Source of the DNA: Megaustenia siamemsis
Taxonomy: Eukaryota > Mollusca > Gastropoda > Stylommatophora > Ariophantidae
Direction of reading: 5' to 3'
DNA length: 64,000 nt
NCBI GenBank assembly: GCA_032433765.1
Contig: JAVIAB010000008.1
Coordinates: forward strand, 39,513,679 to 39,577,678
The notes below the pieces were generated by a model. It saw only the letters and a list, made by a program, of their open reading frames with translations, did no database searches and was not told the origin of the DNA. Each line of letters starts with the position of its first letter. Within the stretch, counting starts at the first letter, position 1. The translations under genes were made by a program, and so were the position numbers. Positions 22,961 to 34,193 of this stretch are shown piece after piece.

Positions 22961-23289
22961 GAAAGAACTGGTTGGTGGCAAATGCGTAGCAGGAGTTGCC
23001 AGAGCAATGTTGAAATCAACACTGAACTACCTTACAATCATACCCCAGGCAACACATAAAACCTACAAATCAAAATCATAGTTAATGGAAGGGACATAGA
23101 GAGAGAGAGTTCAAGGATATAGCTGCCAAAGACATTTACAACGAGTGGTGCAAATTGAGAGACAAATAGATCAAAAAATTGGAATGGTGAAGAAAAAAAA
23201 TCGTTTTTAACAGCATGAAATAAATACATACTCACACAGATAACTAAACGTTGATATAGAAATAAATAACTAATCACGTAAATAACTTC
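22961..23289. other. No recognised feature
   Basis: Unassigned AT-rich sequence. Confidence 0.4.
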
Positions 23290-23794
23290 CGAACTAAAAT
23301 GGACAAAAATAAAGCGTTATATCTACTCAGCATTTCTGTAAAATAAAGAAACATGGACACAAAATAAGAAGTTAGAGAAGAGGAAAAATGAAACCATTCA
23401 AATGTGGGTTTACAAATTATTATTTACAGTCGTCGGATCACATCTCATCGATCGACTGTAGATGAGCGCTGAGATCTTAGCAAAACCCTTATCGTGAAAC
23501 GACAGAGAAAGAACACTACACAGGTTCCGCAAGGCTACCGGCATTTACCAGTTACTCTTGGAGGACAAACATTCCGCTGGATTAATTTGAATATCCGGAA
23601 GTCGCACCAGAGCTGCAGATTCACGAACAGCATCGGAATCTTTATCTTGCAGAGCTTCACATGAATAAGTGCAATTAGTTGGACAAGGAAGAAAACAACT
23701 AGTGAAGTTATGAAGCAGCTGAAAATGAAGAAAAAATATTTAACACGATTCGGACAAGAAAAATTAATTATTTAGAATACATAAAAAGGACATC
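23290..23794 (+). mobile_element. Old, scrambled LINE-a-like fragments
   Basis: A gaaacatggacac and aaatgtgggttta block near 23350-23420, and a gaagttatgaagcagctgaaa block near 23702, resemble successive parts of LINE-a. Foreign sequence separates them. I infer an older, diverged copy. Confidence 0.45.
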
Positions 23795-24235
23795 TTATCA
23801 ATCTTATATTCCTGTATGATGCAGAAACATGGACATTATACAAGAAAAAAGAACATAAAATTGAAGCTTTTGAAATGTGGATTTATAGACGAATAGGTAG
23901 AATTGGATGGGAAGAAACGAAAAAAATGATGAAGTTTTAAAACAACTAAAAATGAAAAGAGAACTACTAAACACAATTAGAACAAGACAAATGAAATTTT
24001 TGGGGCATGTTAAAAGACACAACGGCCTATTAAAAGTAATATTGGAAGGGAAAATACAAGGTAAAAGAGGCAGACCAAGACTAACATGGACGAGTAACAT
24101 CAAAAGATGGACAAGTCAACCTATGACAATCTGCACCATCAAAGCAAGAGACATAGAGTGGAATGGCGCTCCATGATAGTCAACCTTCGATGCGGAGACG
24201 GCACTCAATGATGGTGATGATGACGATGATGAAAG
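23795..24235 (+). mobile_element. LINE-a 3' fragment
   Basis: It holds remnants of AETWTL, then IEAFEMWIYRRIGRIGW, the frame 23907-24176 with RQMKFLGHVKRHN, and GKRGRPRLTW. It ends in a gatggtgatgatgac tail. A 5-bp or larger loss in the GRGRP block distinguishes it from the 12-kb copy. Confidence 0.88.
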
Positions 24236-24440
24236 AGAACATATTTACCTTATAAAAGTCATCTTGGTCAGGAAAGTGACCAACGGTAAGCGAGGTAGAG
24301 CCAGACACAGACTAAAGTGGATTGATAACATCAAGAGGATGGACAAGAGAACGTGTGAGAGTTTTTACTGTAAAGGCAAGAGACAAAGTGAAATTGCGAA
24401 TTATGGTACCCAATATTCGATGCGGAGACACGGCAAATTG
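24236..24440 (+). mobile_element. LINE-a-like terminal fragment, second family member
   Basis: The frame 24264-24434 reads NGKRGRARHRLKWIDNIKRM, matching the GKRGRGRPRLTWTSNIKRW block of LINE-a. It then has a terminal PNIRCGDT-like block. It lies directly behind another LINE-a tail in the same orientation. Confidence 0.65.
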
Positions 24441-24464
24441 TCGGAGAACCGTGAAACAGGATAT

Positions 24465-24665
24465 ATCGCTGTTATCTCTTCATGTGACTTGTCTGGAATA
24501 ATACTTTGGATATGTTCATGTGACTTGTCTGGAATGATACTTTGGATATGTTCATGTGACTTGTCTAGAATGATACTTTGAATATGTTCATGTGACTTGT
24601 CTGGAATAATACTTTGAATATGTTCATGTGACTTGTCTGGAATAATACTTTGAATATTTTCGTTG
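24465..24665. repeat. 36-bp minisatellite, about 5.5 units
   Basis: Units contain catgtgacttgtctggaat followed by atactttg(g/a)atatgtt. Confidence 0.93.
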
Positions 24666-24749
24666 AAAAAAAAGCAGTGTCTCCTAGAATTGCTTTGAAG
24701 TTGCGATAGGGAATGTACACGATGATAGCAGGAGGGGGGGGGGAGAGAG

Positions 24750-25535
24750 ATGAAATTGGATAGATCATGTGATATTATGCGGACGATAGAAGTGGATAGA
24801 TCATATAATAATACGAGGGCGATAACTGTGGATAAATCATGTGATAACATGCAAACCATAAACCTGGATAAATCATGTGGCCCTAGGCAAACGATACAGC
24901 TGAATAGATTTTGTGATAACAGGCAGACGATAGAGGTGCACAGATCATGTGTACTAGCAAACAATAATGTTGGATTGATAATGTGTACTAGCAAACAATA
25001 ATGTTGGATTGATCATGTGTACTAGCAAACAATAATGTTGAATTGATCATGTGTACTAGCAAACAATAATGTTGGATAGATCAATGTAATAGCAAACAAT
25101 GATATTGGATAGATCATATGTACTAGCAAACAATAATGTTGGATTGATCATGTGTACTAGCAAACAATAATGTTGGATAGATCATATGTACTAGCAATCG
25201 ATAATGTTGGATTGAACATGTGTACTAGCAAACAAAATGTTGGATAGATCATATGTACTCGCAAACAATAATGTTGGATTGATAATGTGTACTAGCAAAC
25301 AATAATGTTGGATAGATCATATGTACTAGCAAACAATAATGTTGGATAGATCATATGTACTAGCAAACAATGATGTTGGATAGATCATATGTACTAGCAA
25401 ACAATGATGTTGGATAGATCATATGTACTAGCAAACAATAATGTTGGATAGATCATGTGTACTAGCAAACAATAATGTTGGATAGATCATATGTATTAGC
25501 AAACCATAATGTTGGATTGATCATGCGATGTTGAC
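24750..25535. repeat. 34-bp minisatellite with diverged left edge
   Basis: From about 24950, units of tactagcaaacaataatg plus ttggatagatcatatg repeat every 34 bp (25324 and 25358), about seventeen times. The units at 24750-24950 share gatagatcatgtgat and gataaatcatgtg but differ in the middle, suggesting an older edge. Confidence 0.92.
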
Positions 25536-25557
25536 ATGAAGTTTAAACCTTAACTTG

Positions 25558-25817
25558 GGAACCGCGACAGCTCAGTGGTTAATGAACTGAACTACAAAGG
25601 GCAAGAAGCCGGGTTCGATCCTGACCGACGGCTGCCAGGTTCACCCAGCCTTAAGTGGGCATCGGATTTTGTCTGGGACAGTAAAACGGCACTGGCGTAA
25701 TATCGACCACATTACCCCAAAAATCATGTGCCGAAGGTCTATAAAAATTATGCTCACTAACACCGTATTCCCTATACGCCACTTAGCGTGACGGGGCTCT
25801 TTACTTTACTACTATAT
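25558..25817 (+). mobile_element. SINE1 copy with 9-bp target-site duplication
   Basis: It has an A box (cagctcagtgg) and B box (ggttcgatcc), the ttcacccagcc body and a terminal cgtgacggggctcttta. The word cttaacttg flanks it at 25549-25557 and 25818-25826. It is inserted just beyond the 34-bp array. Confidence 0.9.
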
Positions 25818-26054
25818 CTTAACTTGTAATATTTTATGAGTCTTAAAGGCCATCGTGTGGCTGCACCCCACCAACGTTCAAAACAATTCATGAGGTTTCT
25901 TGTAAGAAAATTCTGAACGAACTTGCACATAATGAGCGTACATTTTCAGCGCCACTAAATGTGGCATGTAAAACTGATAAATAGTAACAAAGCGAGAGGG
26001 TCACGATATATTTATGTGTCTCGAAGAAGCAAAATTCTGTCCTAATTACCTGCC

Positions 26055-26490
26055 AATAGGAACATGTTATATGTTCTCAACATTTCTATATGGTACAGAA
26101 ACAAGGACATTAGAAAAGAAAACAAAATAGAAAATTGAAGCGGTTGAAATGTGGATTTACACAAGAATATGAAGAATTGGATGGAAAGAAAAGAAAACAA
26201 ATGATGAAGTCTCAAAACAACTAAACATGAAAAGAGAACTACTAAACACAATTCAAGTACGACAAATTAGATTTTTAAAAGACACAACAGCCATATACAG
26301 GTAATATTGGAAGGGGAAATACAAGGTAAAAGAGGCAAAGGCAGACCACTAGCATAGACGAGTAACATGAAAAGATGGACAAGTCAGACTATGACAGTTT
26401 GCACCATCAACGCAAAAGACAGAGAAGAATTGGGCTTTATGGTAGCCAACCTTTGATGCGGAGACGGCGCTCAATGATGATAATGACCTG
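26055..26490 (+). mobile_element. LINE-a 3' fragment, degraded
   Basis: It shows remnants of the VETWxW block (gaaatgtggattta near 26147), gatgaagtctcaaaacaac, aaaagacacaacagcc and the terminal gcggagacggcgctcaatga. A stop and deletions are present in every block. Confidence 0.85.
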
Positions 26491-26762
26491 ACAGGAGGAT
26501 AGAAAATTGTAACATAGGGTTGATGTCGACATAAATATAAATATGTATCTTCAACAATTTTTACTTTACCAATGCTGATGATGCACATTTTGAAATAACT
26601 GCGAACATTTAGGAACACCCTAAAATTAAAATTACCAGCCCCCAACTTCGCTATGTACACCACTAGGGAAGAGGGACGAGCAAAACATTCTTCTGTTATG
26701 CAATAATGATGCTGAAAGACTCAACATCAAACCTGGTTTAAAGTCACAGGTACAAAATGCTA
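26491..26762. other. Unassigned interval before the mariner-like element
   Basis: I see nothing identifiable. Confidence 0.3.
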
Positions 26763-26809
26763 CAGGGTGTTCGTAAAGTCTCACTACACTTTGTATATCA
26801 TCATCATCA

Positions 26810-28071
26810 AGTACCGGGTCTGCTAGCGTAGGTGATCATGTCTCTCCACAACTTTCGATCTCGACAGTTATTTATCATTTCTGTTGTTGACCTTCTGCCA
26901 AGCCATTCTCTTAAGCTGTCTGGTATTTTTTTTATTTGCTTCTCTCTATCTCTTCGTCCCTCAATTTTTTTTCAGTTGTTACAATATATTCAATTTGTTC
27001 TCTTCTCATTACATGGCTAAAAAATGAATGATTGTTTCTTCCTAATATTGGAAATTAGCTCTCTTTTTTATTTGACCTCTCTCAGAACATCTTCATTACT
27101 CTTCTTAGCTGTCCGTGGTATTCTCAACATTCTTCTGTAAAACCACATTTCTACAGACTCCAGTGATTTTCTTGTCTGTTGTCCTATTGTCCATGATTCA
27201 CATCTATATGTTAAGACTGGCTCTACATAACATTTAATAACTCTTTTTTCTTGTTTATATTGTCAAAAATGGATTGCATAGTATCTTCCTCATTTTTTGG
27301 AAACCTGCTTTTACCTGAGCCATTCTGCATCTCACCTCTTTTGTACATCTTCCGTCTGAGGTTATCAAAGTTCCCAAATGTTTAAATTCATTTACCTGTT
27401 TTAATATTGTTCCACTTGTCTTTATTTTGCACTGAGGTGATGTCTTTTTCTTTGTTGTTACCATTACCTATGTTTTTTTGCTATTAAGGCTGAGTCCTCT
27501 ATTTTTGCTTTCTTTCACTATAATGTCCAACATTTCTTGTAACTCATTTTCACTCTTAGCGATTAAGACTATCACCAGCACACCTTAAATTATTTATATT
27601 ATGACCTCCAATTGTTATTCCAGGCACGCCCCTTATGGATCATAAAATAATCTCACAATAAATATTAAACAAATCTAGTGACAGCACACAACCTTGTCTA
27701 ACTCCCTGTTTTATTTCTTGAAACATTCCCAATTGGTTTCCAGTTCTTATGGCCGTTGTTTGTTGCCTGTCTATCTATCTATCTATTGACCTTTCGAGCC
27801 GTATCCGGCCCATATGGCGTAGACCAAGATACTCCTTCACTTATCTGAATTTTTTGTCTAGCAGTTTTCAATTCTTTTAAAGATATTTTATCAAATCTCG
27901 CCATTTGTCTCTGTTCTGTGCAAGCAGCTCTATCTCAGTGAGGGAGCCGATTCCTGCTGCTTTTGCCTCTCTCAGCAATGTTCTTCTAGTTGCCAGTACA
28001 TATTCTTTATTATTCTTAGATCTTTGCTGTCTACATTTATGCTTTCTAAAATGTGTATTATTTCTTGGTGC
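26810..28071 (-). mobile_element. LINE-b fragment, itself interrupted by LINE-c
   Basis: The minus strand carries the LINE-b tail, then the MVTTKKKTSPQCKIKTSG block (27464-27255 frame) and further 5' sequence to 27767. It resumes at 27995-28071 after a LINE-c piece. It is flanked by the direct repeat actttgtatatcatcatc plus atca (26788-26809 and 28072-28093), consistent with insertion into the (ATC)n end of LINE-b2. Confidence 0.82.
27768..27988 (-). mobile_element. LINE-c 3' fragment nested in LINE-b
   Basis: It begins with a (TCTA)n tract (the complement of a GATA tail), then cctttcgagccgta and cggcccatatgg as in the LINE-c copies at 33.06 and 37.53 kb. A short gttgcc duplication (27762-27767 and 27989-27994) brackets it. 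The LINE-b sequence continues beyond it, aligning with the LINE-b2 region at 29.04-29.09 kb. Confidence 0.78.
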
Positions 28072-28093
28072 ACTTTGTATATCATCATCATCA

Positions 28094-29464
28094 TCATCAT
28101 ATGTCGTACCGGTTAGCGTTGGCGATCATGTCCTTCCACAATCTTTTATACACAGTACATCGTATCAGTTCTGATGTTGACTGTTTTCCATGTCATGACA
28201 CTAAGCTATCCAATATTTTCTCTGTTTGTCGTCCGCGATCTCTTTCCTTTTATATTGCCATTGGTAACCAAGTATTCCAACTTTCCTCTTCTCATGATGT
28301 GCCCGAAAAATGTTGATTGCTTCATTCTGATGTTTTTTGTAAGAGCTCCCTTTTTGTGTTGGCCTCTTTGAGAACTTCCTCATTGGTCTTTTCAGCTGTC
28401 CAGGGAACTTTCAACATTCTTCTGAGAAATCCCATCTCTGTGGCCTCTAATCGTCTTTTCATTTGTTTGTCTATTGTCCATGATTCGCTTCCATAGGTCA
28501 AAATTGGTTCTACATAGCATCGATGAACACTCTGTCTAATTTCTATTGACATAGATTTGTGGCATAAGATATTTTTAATTTTCTGAAATGCTATTTTGAC
28601 CTGAGCTATTCTTTTTTATACTTCTGTGTTGCATCTTCCATCTGATGTTATCACTGAGCCCATGTATTTCAAACGTTGCACTTGTTTCAGATTTGTCTTG
28701 TTTATTTTTATGCTGCATGATGGTGATGATTGTTTCTTCGATATAACCATTACTTCTGTTTTCTTACTGTTCAGACTGAGACCTTTCTTGTTGCTTTCTT
28801 TTCCTATTATGTCTATAATTTTTTGTAGTTCATTCTCTGTCTCTGCTATTAAGACTGTGTCATCCGCATATCGTAAATTATTTATGTTATGACCGTTGAC
28901 TTCAATTCCTTTTTTGTCTACTATTGATTTCATAATATGTTCGCTGTAAAGTGAAAACAAAGCAGGCGACAGAACACAGCCTTGTCTGACTCCTTGCTTT
29001 AAATATTGAAATTGTCCTGTTTGGTTGTTAATTCGTATAGCTGCTGTACATGTTTTTCTATGATTCGCAGATCCTTGCAATCAATGTTTAATTTCTCCAG
29101 CATATTTGATTATTTCCACATGCTTTACTTTGTCAAATGCTTTCGTGTAGTCTATAAAGCACATATATAGATCTTTCTTTACCTCTATAGATCTTTTTAT
29201 CAATGTTCTTACGATGTATATTGCATTATTGGTGCTATTTCCTTCCACAAATCCACATTGTTCCTCACTTATTTCTGGTTTTATTTTGTTCCTTTCACGT
29301 CTCATGATAATTCTTAGTAATATTTTAGTCATATGGCTAATGAGACTTATAGTGCGATGGTCTTCACAATCAGTGGCGCCTGACTTCTTCGGCATGGCTA
29401 CAAAGATAGATTTTAGTAGATCTTCAGGTTTGTGTCCATTGTTATATATGTAATTGAGTAGTTT
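28094..29464 (-). mobile_element. LINE-b2, longest copy, inserted in the mariner-like element
   Basis: This minus-strand copy contains a 3' tail (GAT)n, the LINE-b2 C-terminus and a recognisable reverse transcriptase. Both its outer edges abut the 10-bp word actttgtata (26788-26797 and 29465-29474), a target-site duplication inside the mariner-like end. It is 5'-truncated upstream of the first reverse-transcriptase blocks. Confidence 0.85.
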
Positions 29465-29482
29465 ACTTTGTATACAGAACAC
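28616..29482 (-). pseudogene. LINE-b2 reverse transcriptase, frameshifted
   Basis: Two adjoining frames (29482-29081 and 29080-28616) encode the non-LTR reverse transcriptase core. The first has EEQCGFVEGNSTNNAI and FIDYTKAFDKVKH. The second has GVRQGCVLSPALFSLY, the catalytic RYADDTVL, and LNSKKTEVMVISKK. Between them, a break with lost residues follows KHVEIIKYAG. The YADD box is intact, but the copy lacks the endonuclease and is interrupted, so it is not functional. The small C-terminal frame 28552-28322 continues as the RRLEATEMGFLRRML block. Confidence 0.85.
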
Positions 29483-29664
29483 ATAAAAAAAGTAAATGAC
29501 GTCTTTTAAAAAATGTGCTTAAAAAGTAATTAAATTAGTTACAATAGTTACTGCTATAGTCTAATGCTGTTTTGAGCAATCTAGAAAGTACCAGTAGAAT
29601 ATTCATTGCAAAAGGTGTTGGAAATGTCCACCACGGGCTTCAAGACTTGACTGTACACCTTTCT

Positions 29665-30478
29665 TCATATTGTCAAATCCCTCTGTAACGTGCCTGTTGT
29701 TGTTTCTTGAATGGTTATTCTGATTGATTTTTTCAGGTCCTCAATTGTGCGTACATTATTTTTGAAAACATTTCCTTTCAAGAAACCCCACAGATAATAA
29801 TCTAATGGAGTTAGATCCGGAGAACGAGCAGGCCACATTCCACGTGATATTATGCGATTGGCGAACATTTCTTCCACAAAAATGTAGTGAGATTTTATGT
29901 GTTGTAAGAGTTGCATCATTCTGCTGGAACTACGCTTCCTCTATTTCTTGTTCATTCAGTTGTTTTAAAAAAAGGTTCCGGTGTGTCAATACGGTACCGA
30001 TCGGCATTAATAATGTTGAAGAAAATTGGTCCAATTAAACGTCTTCTACTGACGGCACGCCATACCCCAATTTTTGCATCGTGTAGAGGCACTTCATGAA
30101 ACGCATTGGGATTGCCCAAATACGATTATTTTGGCTATTAACGCATCCACATAGACGAAACCATGCCTCATCAGAGAAGAATGTTACATCAAGAATCGAT
30201 TCGTCTCCTTCAACTAAAAATGCTTGAAACCACGTGCAGTAGTCGACCCTGGAATGACAGTCACGTTCTTTTAGCTCAAGCACAACATATATCCTGTATG
30301 GATACAAGTGTAACCAGTGTTTAAGAATTTTGTGCGCCGTGTCCAATGATACGTTCACTTGTTGCGACATTTTCCTTAAGGACATGCTTGGATTTGTCAA
30401 GATTATTTCTGGGATATCTAGATATTTTTCTTGCGGATAATCTTCCACATTTCCCATACCATGAAACTTATTCAACAC
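29665..30478 (-). pseudogene. Mariner-like transposase, disrupted
   Basis: Frame 30478-30035 holds a helix-turn-helix-like block (NPSMSLRKMSQQVNVS) and the first catalytic aspartate in FFSDEAWF, followed by GCVNSQNNRIWA. The middle part (about 30034-29920) is out of frame, but residues resembling GPIFF and INADRYRI are legible. Frame 29919-29665 carries the terminal PDLTPLDYYLWGFLK block with the third acidic residue. Such residues belong to the DDE/D transposases of Tc1/mariner elements. The frame breaks make this a dead copy. Confidence 0.85.
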
Positions 30479-30742
30479 ATGTTTAGCCGTAATGCAATGG
30501 GGAGGTTGTTTATCAGGAAATCTTGCTATAAATCTTTAAGCAACCATCCGTGTGTATCGACCGCCATTTCGAAAAACTTGTTCAACCAAAAAAAGACCTT
30601 TCTTCCGTTGATAAGATCATTCTGTTTTGAGTGAAAAGAATTACTCCAGCAGACTACAGCCCTTCACTGCAGTTTGCTTCACGATGAACTGTGCAGAACA
30701 TTTTTTGATGACGTCATTTACTTATTTTTGGCAAATGTGTTC

Positions 30743-31562
30743 TACAAATGCCACCAGAAATGAAGGGTGAGGTGTGTTCTTGACGCTGAATAATCAGGAC
30801 GAGATCACCAAGTCAATAGCTACTGGGAAATTCTCAAACAACTTTAAATCAGAAACTGAGGCCCTCAGGGATGCTGCAACACAGGCTACTCAACACAAAA
30901 ATAACATGCACAATAAATTGGTGATTCTGACTGATGCACTGTCAGTACTATCAGCTCTAAAAAGCCCCAAGAACAATGAACTAGATGACTTGAGAACAAC
31001 CCTGGACCAACTATGCAATAACTTCCAGAGAGTGGTCATTCAGTGGATACCATCACACTGTAATATACAGGGGAACGAACGCACAGACAAATTAGCTAAA
31101 GAGGGAGGGAGATTATCGCAAGAGAACCATCCGCTCAGTTATGATGAAGCCAAATCCATTATCAAAGGCCAGTTCTATGAAAAATGGAAACCAGAACACC
31201 CAAAGTATAACGAGAGTGGCGGATACCACCAACTATCAAGGAGGGATCAAGTCAACATACTTCGCCTACGCACTGGCCACAATAGAATGAGAAATCACAT
31301 GTTCACCAAATTCAAGATAGGTACAACCAGCCTATGCCATTGTACACTGGACAATATGACTACAAAACACGTTCTACAGGATGCCCCCAGTACACAGTCT
31401 TGAGAAGAGCAATGTGGTCCATACACACCTACCTGGAAGAGAAACTATATGGAGCAAACGATTCACTTAAAAAGACAGCTGACTTCTTGAAAGAGTCTGG
31501 AATCCTACTCTGACCGAGTCTTGAATGCAGAGAGAGAGAGAGGGAGAGAGAGTAAGAGAGAG
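30743..31562 (+). mobile_element. I-like LINE 3' fragment with RNase H, inserted in the mariner-like element
   Basis: It is flanked by the 10-bp duplication aaatgtgttc (30733-30742 and 31563-31572) and ends in a GAGA tail. Frame 30774-31403 covers most of an RNase H domain: TEALRDAATQAT, LTDALSVLSALKS and WIPSHCNIQGNERTDKLAKE. A C-terminal CHCTLDNMTTKHVLQD follows. A frameshift occurs at the last Cys (QDAPSTQ). The element is 5'-truncated, without endonuclease or reverse transcriptase. Confidence 0.88.
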
Positions 31563-31699
31563 AAATGTGTTCAATATACAAAGTGTAGTGAGACTTTACG
31601 AACACCCTGTTATGGGCACTAACAAGAAGAGGACTTGGAGCGGACTGCGAGCTGTGTCCTGGTGACAGGCGAAAAGATATAGCAGGATTAGAAACGTCT

Positions 31700-32060
31700 C
31701 GAACGGTGGGGGCGTGTGAGAGAGAGCTTACAAGAGAGAGAAATAGAGAAATAATGAAGAGGAGAAATAGAGAGAGTGAGAGAAAGTGGGAGATTAAGAG
31801 AGAGGGCGAGGTAAAGAGAAAAAAAAGAGAGAGAAAGAAAGATATATAATTGAAAGAGAGGGAATGATAGAACGAGAGAAAAAAGAGAGAGAAAGAGGAA
31901 AAATGAGTGAGGGAAAGACGGTGAGAGAGAGAAAGAGAGCGAGAGAAAAAGAGAGCGAGAGAAAGTTAGAACAATTGATTAAAAAGAAAGAGAGAGACCA
32001 AGAGAAGAGAGAGTGAGAGAAAAAGAGAAAGAGAGATAGCAAGAGAAAGAAACAAAAATA
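31700..32060. repeat. GA-rich purine tract
   Basis: Imperfect gaga/gaaa repeats. The minus frame 31794-32042 is Ser/Leu/Phe low complexity. Confidence 0.9.
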
Positions 32061-32495
32061 AAAAAGGAGGTAAAGACAAAAAATGCAAAGCTGTTTTTAA
32101 AGCTGAAGAAAAGAATTAACATCGTAGAGGAGAAAAAGGAATATGGTTACAGATTTACCTCTCGGCGAGGAACAAAGCAAAAAACAGAACGACGTTGCTG
32201 CCCCTTTAAGCCTTCAGCTGGTATAATAGACAAAACAAAAATAGATGTGCGCGGCAATTTCATGACGTTACTGTAATATGATATACTCTGAGGGGAAAAA
32301 TATATAAATAAGTCACTTTCCTGAGGCACCGAAGCGAAGTGGGTCAACTGCAGACTGGGCTTAAATCATAAATAGCGGACTACAAGTAGGGCGAAGGAAA
32401 ACGTCTGGTAATGGTTTCTAAAAATATGTGGACGTGGGCACTAGTTCCTTGGCTACATCACTTCTGGAAACGCTGACATGTGTTTGTATAACGAA
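32061..32495. other. No recognised feature
   Basis: Unassigned sequence. Confidence 0.4.
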
Positions 32496-32498
32496 TAA

Positions 32499-32547
<49 letters not shown>

Positions 32548-32594
32548 GTATGACAAGACTTCATATGCTTACATACTTGCCAAAAACATACATA

Positions 32595-32652
<58 letters not shown>
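32496..32652. repeat. Two (AT)n microsatellites
   Basis: AT runs at about 32502-32545 and 32598-32652, separated by 52 bp of mixed sequence. Confidence 0.95.
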
Positions 32653-32655
<3 letters not shown>

Positions 32656-32985
32656 ACGATGGTCATGTGTTGGACATGTGATGAGAAGAGATAATAACCG
32701 AATAGCAAAGCAAGCACTCATGTAGGATACAACAGGTAAGAGGAAAAGAGGAAAACCCAGAGATATACTGAGAAGAACTTTGATGAGAGAGCCAAGAGCA
32801 GCAGGAATCGGCTACCTCAATGGGATAGAGCTGCTTCCACAAAACAGAGACAAATGGGGAGAATTGATAAAATATTTTAAAAGAATTGAAAACCGCTAGA
32901 ATAAAAAATTAGATAAAAGAAGGAGTATCTTGGTTTACGACCTATGGGCTGGCTACGGCTCGGAAGGTCAAAAGATAGATAGACA
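32653..32985 (+). mobile_element. LINE-c 3' end, plus orientation
   Basis: It starts at gacgatggtcatgtgttgg (SVGHVMRR-like), then caagcactcatg, the GKRKRGKPRD-like block, and the terminal ggctacggctcggaaggtc with a GATA tail. It faces the next LINE-c copy tail to tail. Confidence 0.85.
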
Positions 32986-33049
32986 TATATACATATATAC
33001 ATATAAATATATATATATGCATATACATATATGTATATATAAATATACA

Positions 33050-34075
33050 TATCTATCTATCTATTGACCTTTCGAGCCGTAACCGGCCCATAGGGCGTAG
33101 ACCAAGATACACCTTCTCCTATATGAATTTTGTTCTAGCAGTTTTCTTTTAAAGATATTTTATCAAATCTCGCCATCTGTCTCTGTTCTGTGCAAGCAGT
33201 TCTATCTCATGAGGGAGCCGATTCCTGCTGCTCTTGCCTCTCTCATCAATGTTCTTCTCAGTGTCTCCCTGGGTCTTCCTCTTTTTCTTTTACCTGTTGT
33301 TTCCCATATGAGGGCTTGCTTTGCTATTCGATTATTATCTCTTCTCATCACATGTCCAACGTATGACATCGTCTTTTCTTTATTACTGAAGATATTAGTG
33401 GTTGATTGGCGATTTCTCTAATTTCCTCGTTTGTTTTGAATTCGTTCCATTCTATACCAAGTATTTTCCTTAGACATTTATTTTCGAATGCGTTCAACTT
33501 TGTTTCTATATCTCTTGTTGTTTTCCAGCTTTCACACGCATACGTAAGGGTTGATAGTACATTTGATTTGAATAGCCTAAGTTTTGTGTTTGTGCTAATG
33601 AGTTTTGATTTCCACAACTTTTCAAGGCTTCTGAAAGACATTGCTGCTTTAGCCAGTCTGATTCTAATTTCTTTGCTCGTATCCCCTTCTCGATCAATGT
33701 GACTTCCAAGATAGATGAAGTGATCGATCTCTTCTACTGGTTTGTTTTCCATGTATATTTTGTCACTTGTTGGAATTAAACTTTTCATGACTTTAGTCTT
33801 TTCATGATTGACCTCAAGCCAATTTTGCTGGCTATTGATGATAGTTCATTTGTGTTTTCCTGCATCGTTTTTATCTGATTGCTGATAAGAACTATGTCAT
33901 CAGCAAAGTCCAGGTCCTCAAATGGTCTCCTTGTATCCATTCGATGCCTTTATTACCAGTGCAGCATTTCTTCATTATGAAGTCCATAACAATTCCAAAT
34001 AACAGGGCGATAAAATACATCCTTGTTTAACCCCAGTTTCTATTGGGAAACATTCGCTCAGTCCTTCCTCTATAC
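33050..34075 (-). mobile_element. LINE-c fragment, minus orientation
   Basis: It begins with a (TCTA)n tail complement at 33050-33063. Frame 33788-33348 reads HFIYLGSHIDREGDTSKEI, KAAMSFRSLEKLWKSK and ENKCLRKILGIEWNEFKTN, the post-RT region of an RTE-like LINE ORF2. Further upstream, a YADD-adjacent region lies near 33880-33920 and a GVKQG-like remnant near 34035. It is frameshifted and 5'-truncated near 34075 at an AT tract. Confidence 0.85.
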
Positions 34076-34118
<43 letters not shown>

Positions 34119-34145
34119 TACATAAGTATATATATACATATATAC

Positions 34146-34192
<47 letters not shown>
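34076..34192. repeat. (AT)n / AC-interrupted microsatellite
   Basis: AT runs broken by short acat words. They join a LINE-c 5' edge to a LINE-b tail. Confidence 0.95.

Positions 34193-34193
<1 letters not shown>

Larger units (their letters stand above)
26763..31609 (-). mobile_element. Tc1/mariner-like transposon split by nested LINEs
   Basis: The terminal inverted repeats at 26763-26797 and 31575-31609 are identical over 35 bp; both begin cagggtgttcgtaaagtc on their own strand. Ignoring the inserts at 26798-29464 and 30743-31562, the element would be about 1.34 kb, normal for this superfamily. Similarity between its ends extends further inward (gaacaca, then aagtaaatgacgtc) on both sides. 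A TA is adjacent on the left; the right side reads tta, so the TA duplication is not clean. The transposase lies on the minus strand. Confidence 0.88.

Noticed and set aside
26763..31609. A single 4.8-kb DNA transposon carrying passenger genes
   Set aside because: The inner material consists of LINE fragments bounded by their own target-site duplications. The underlying element is only about 1.34 kb.
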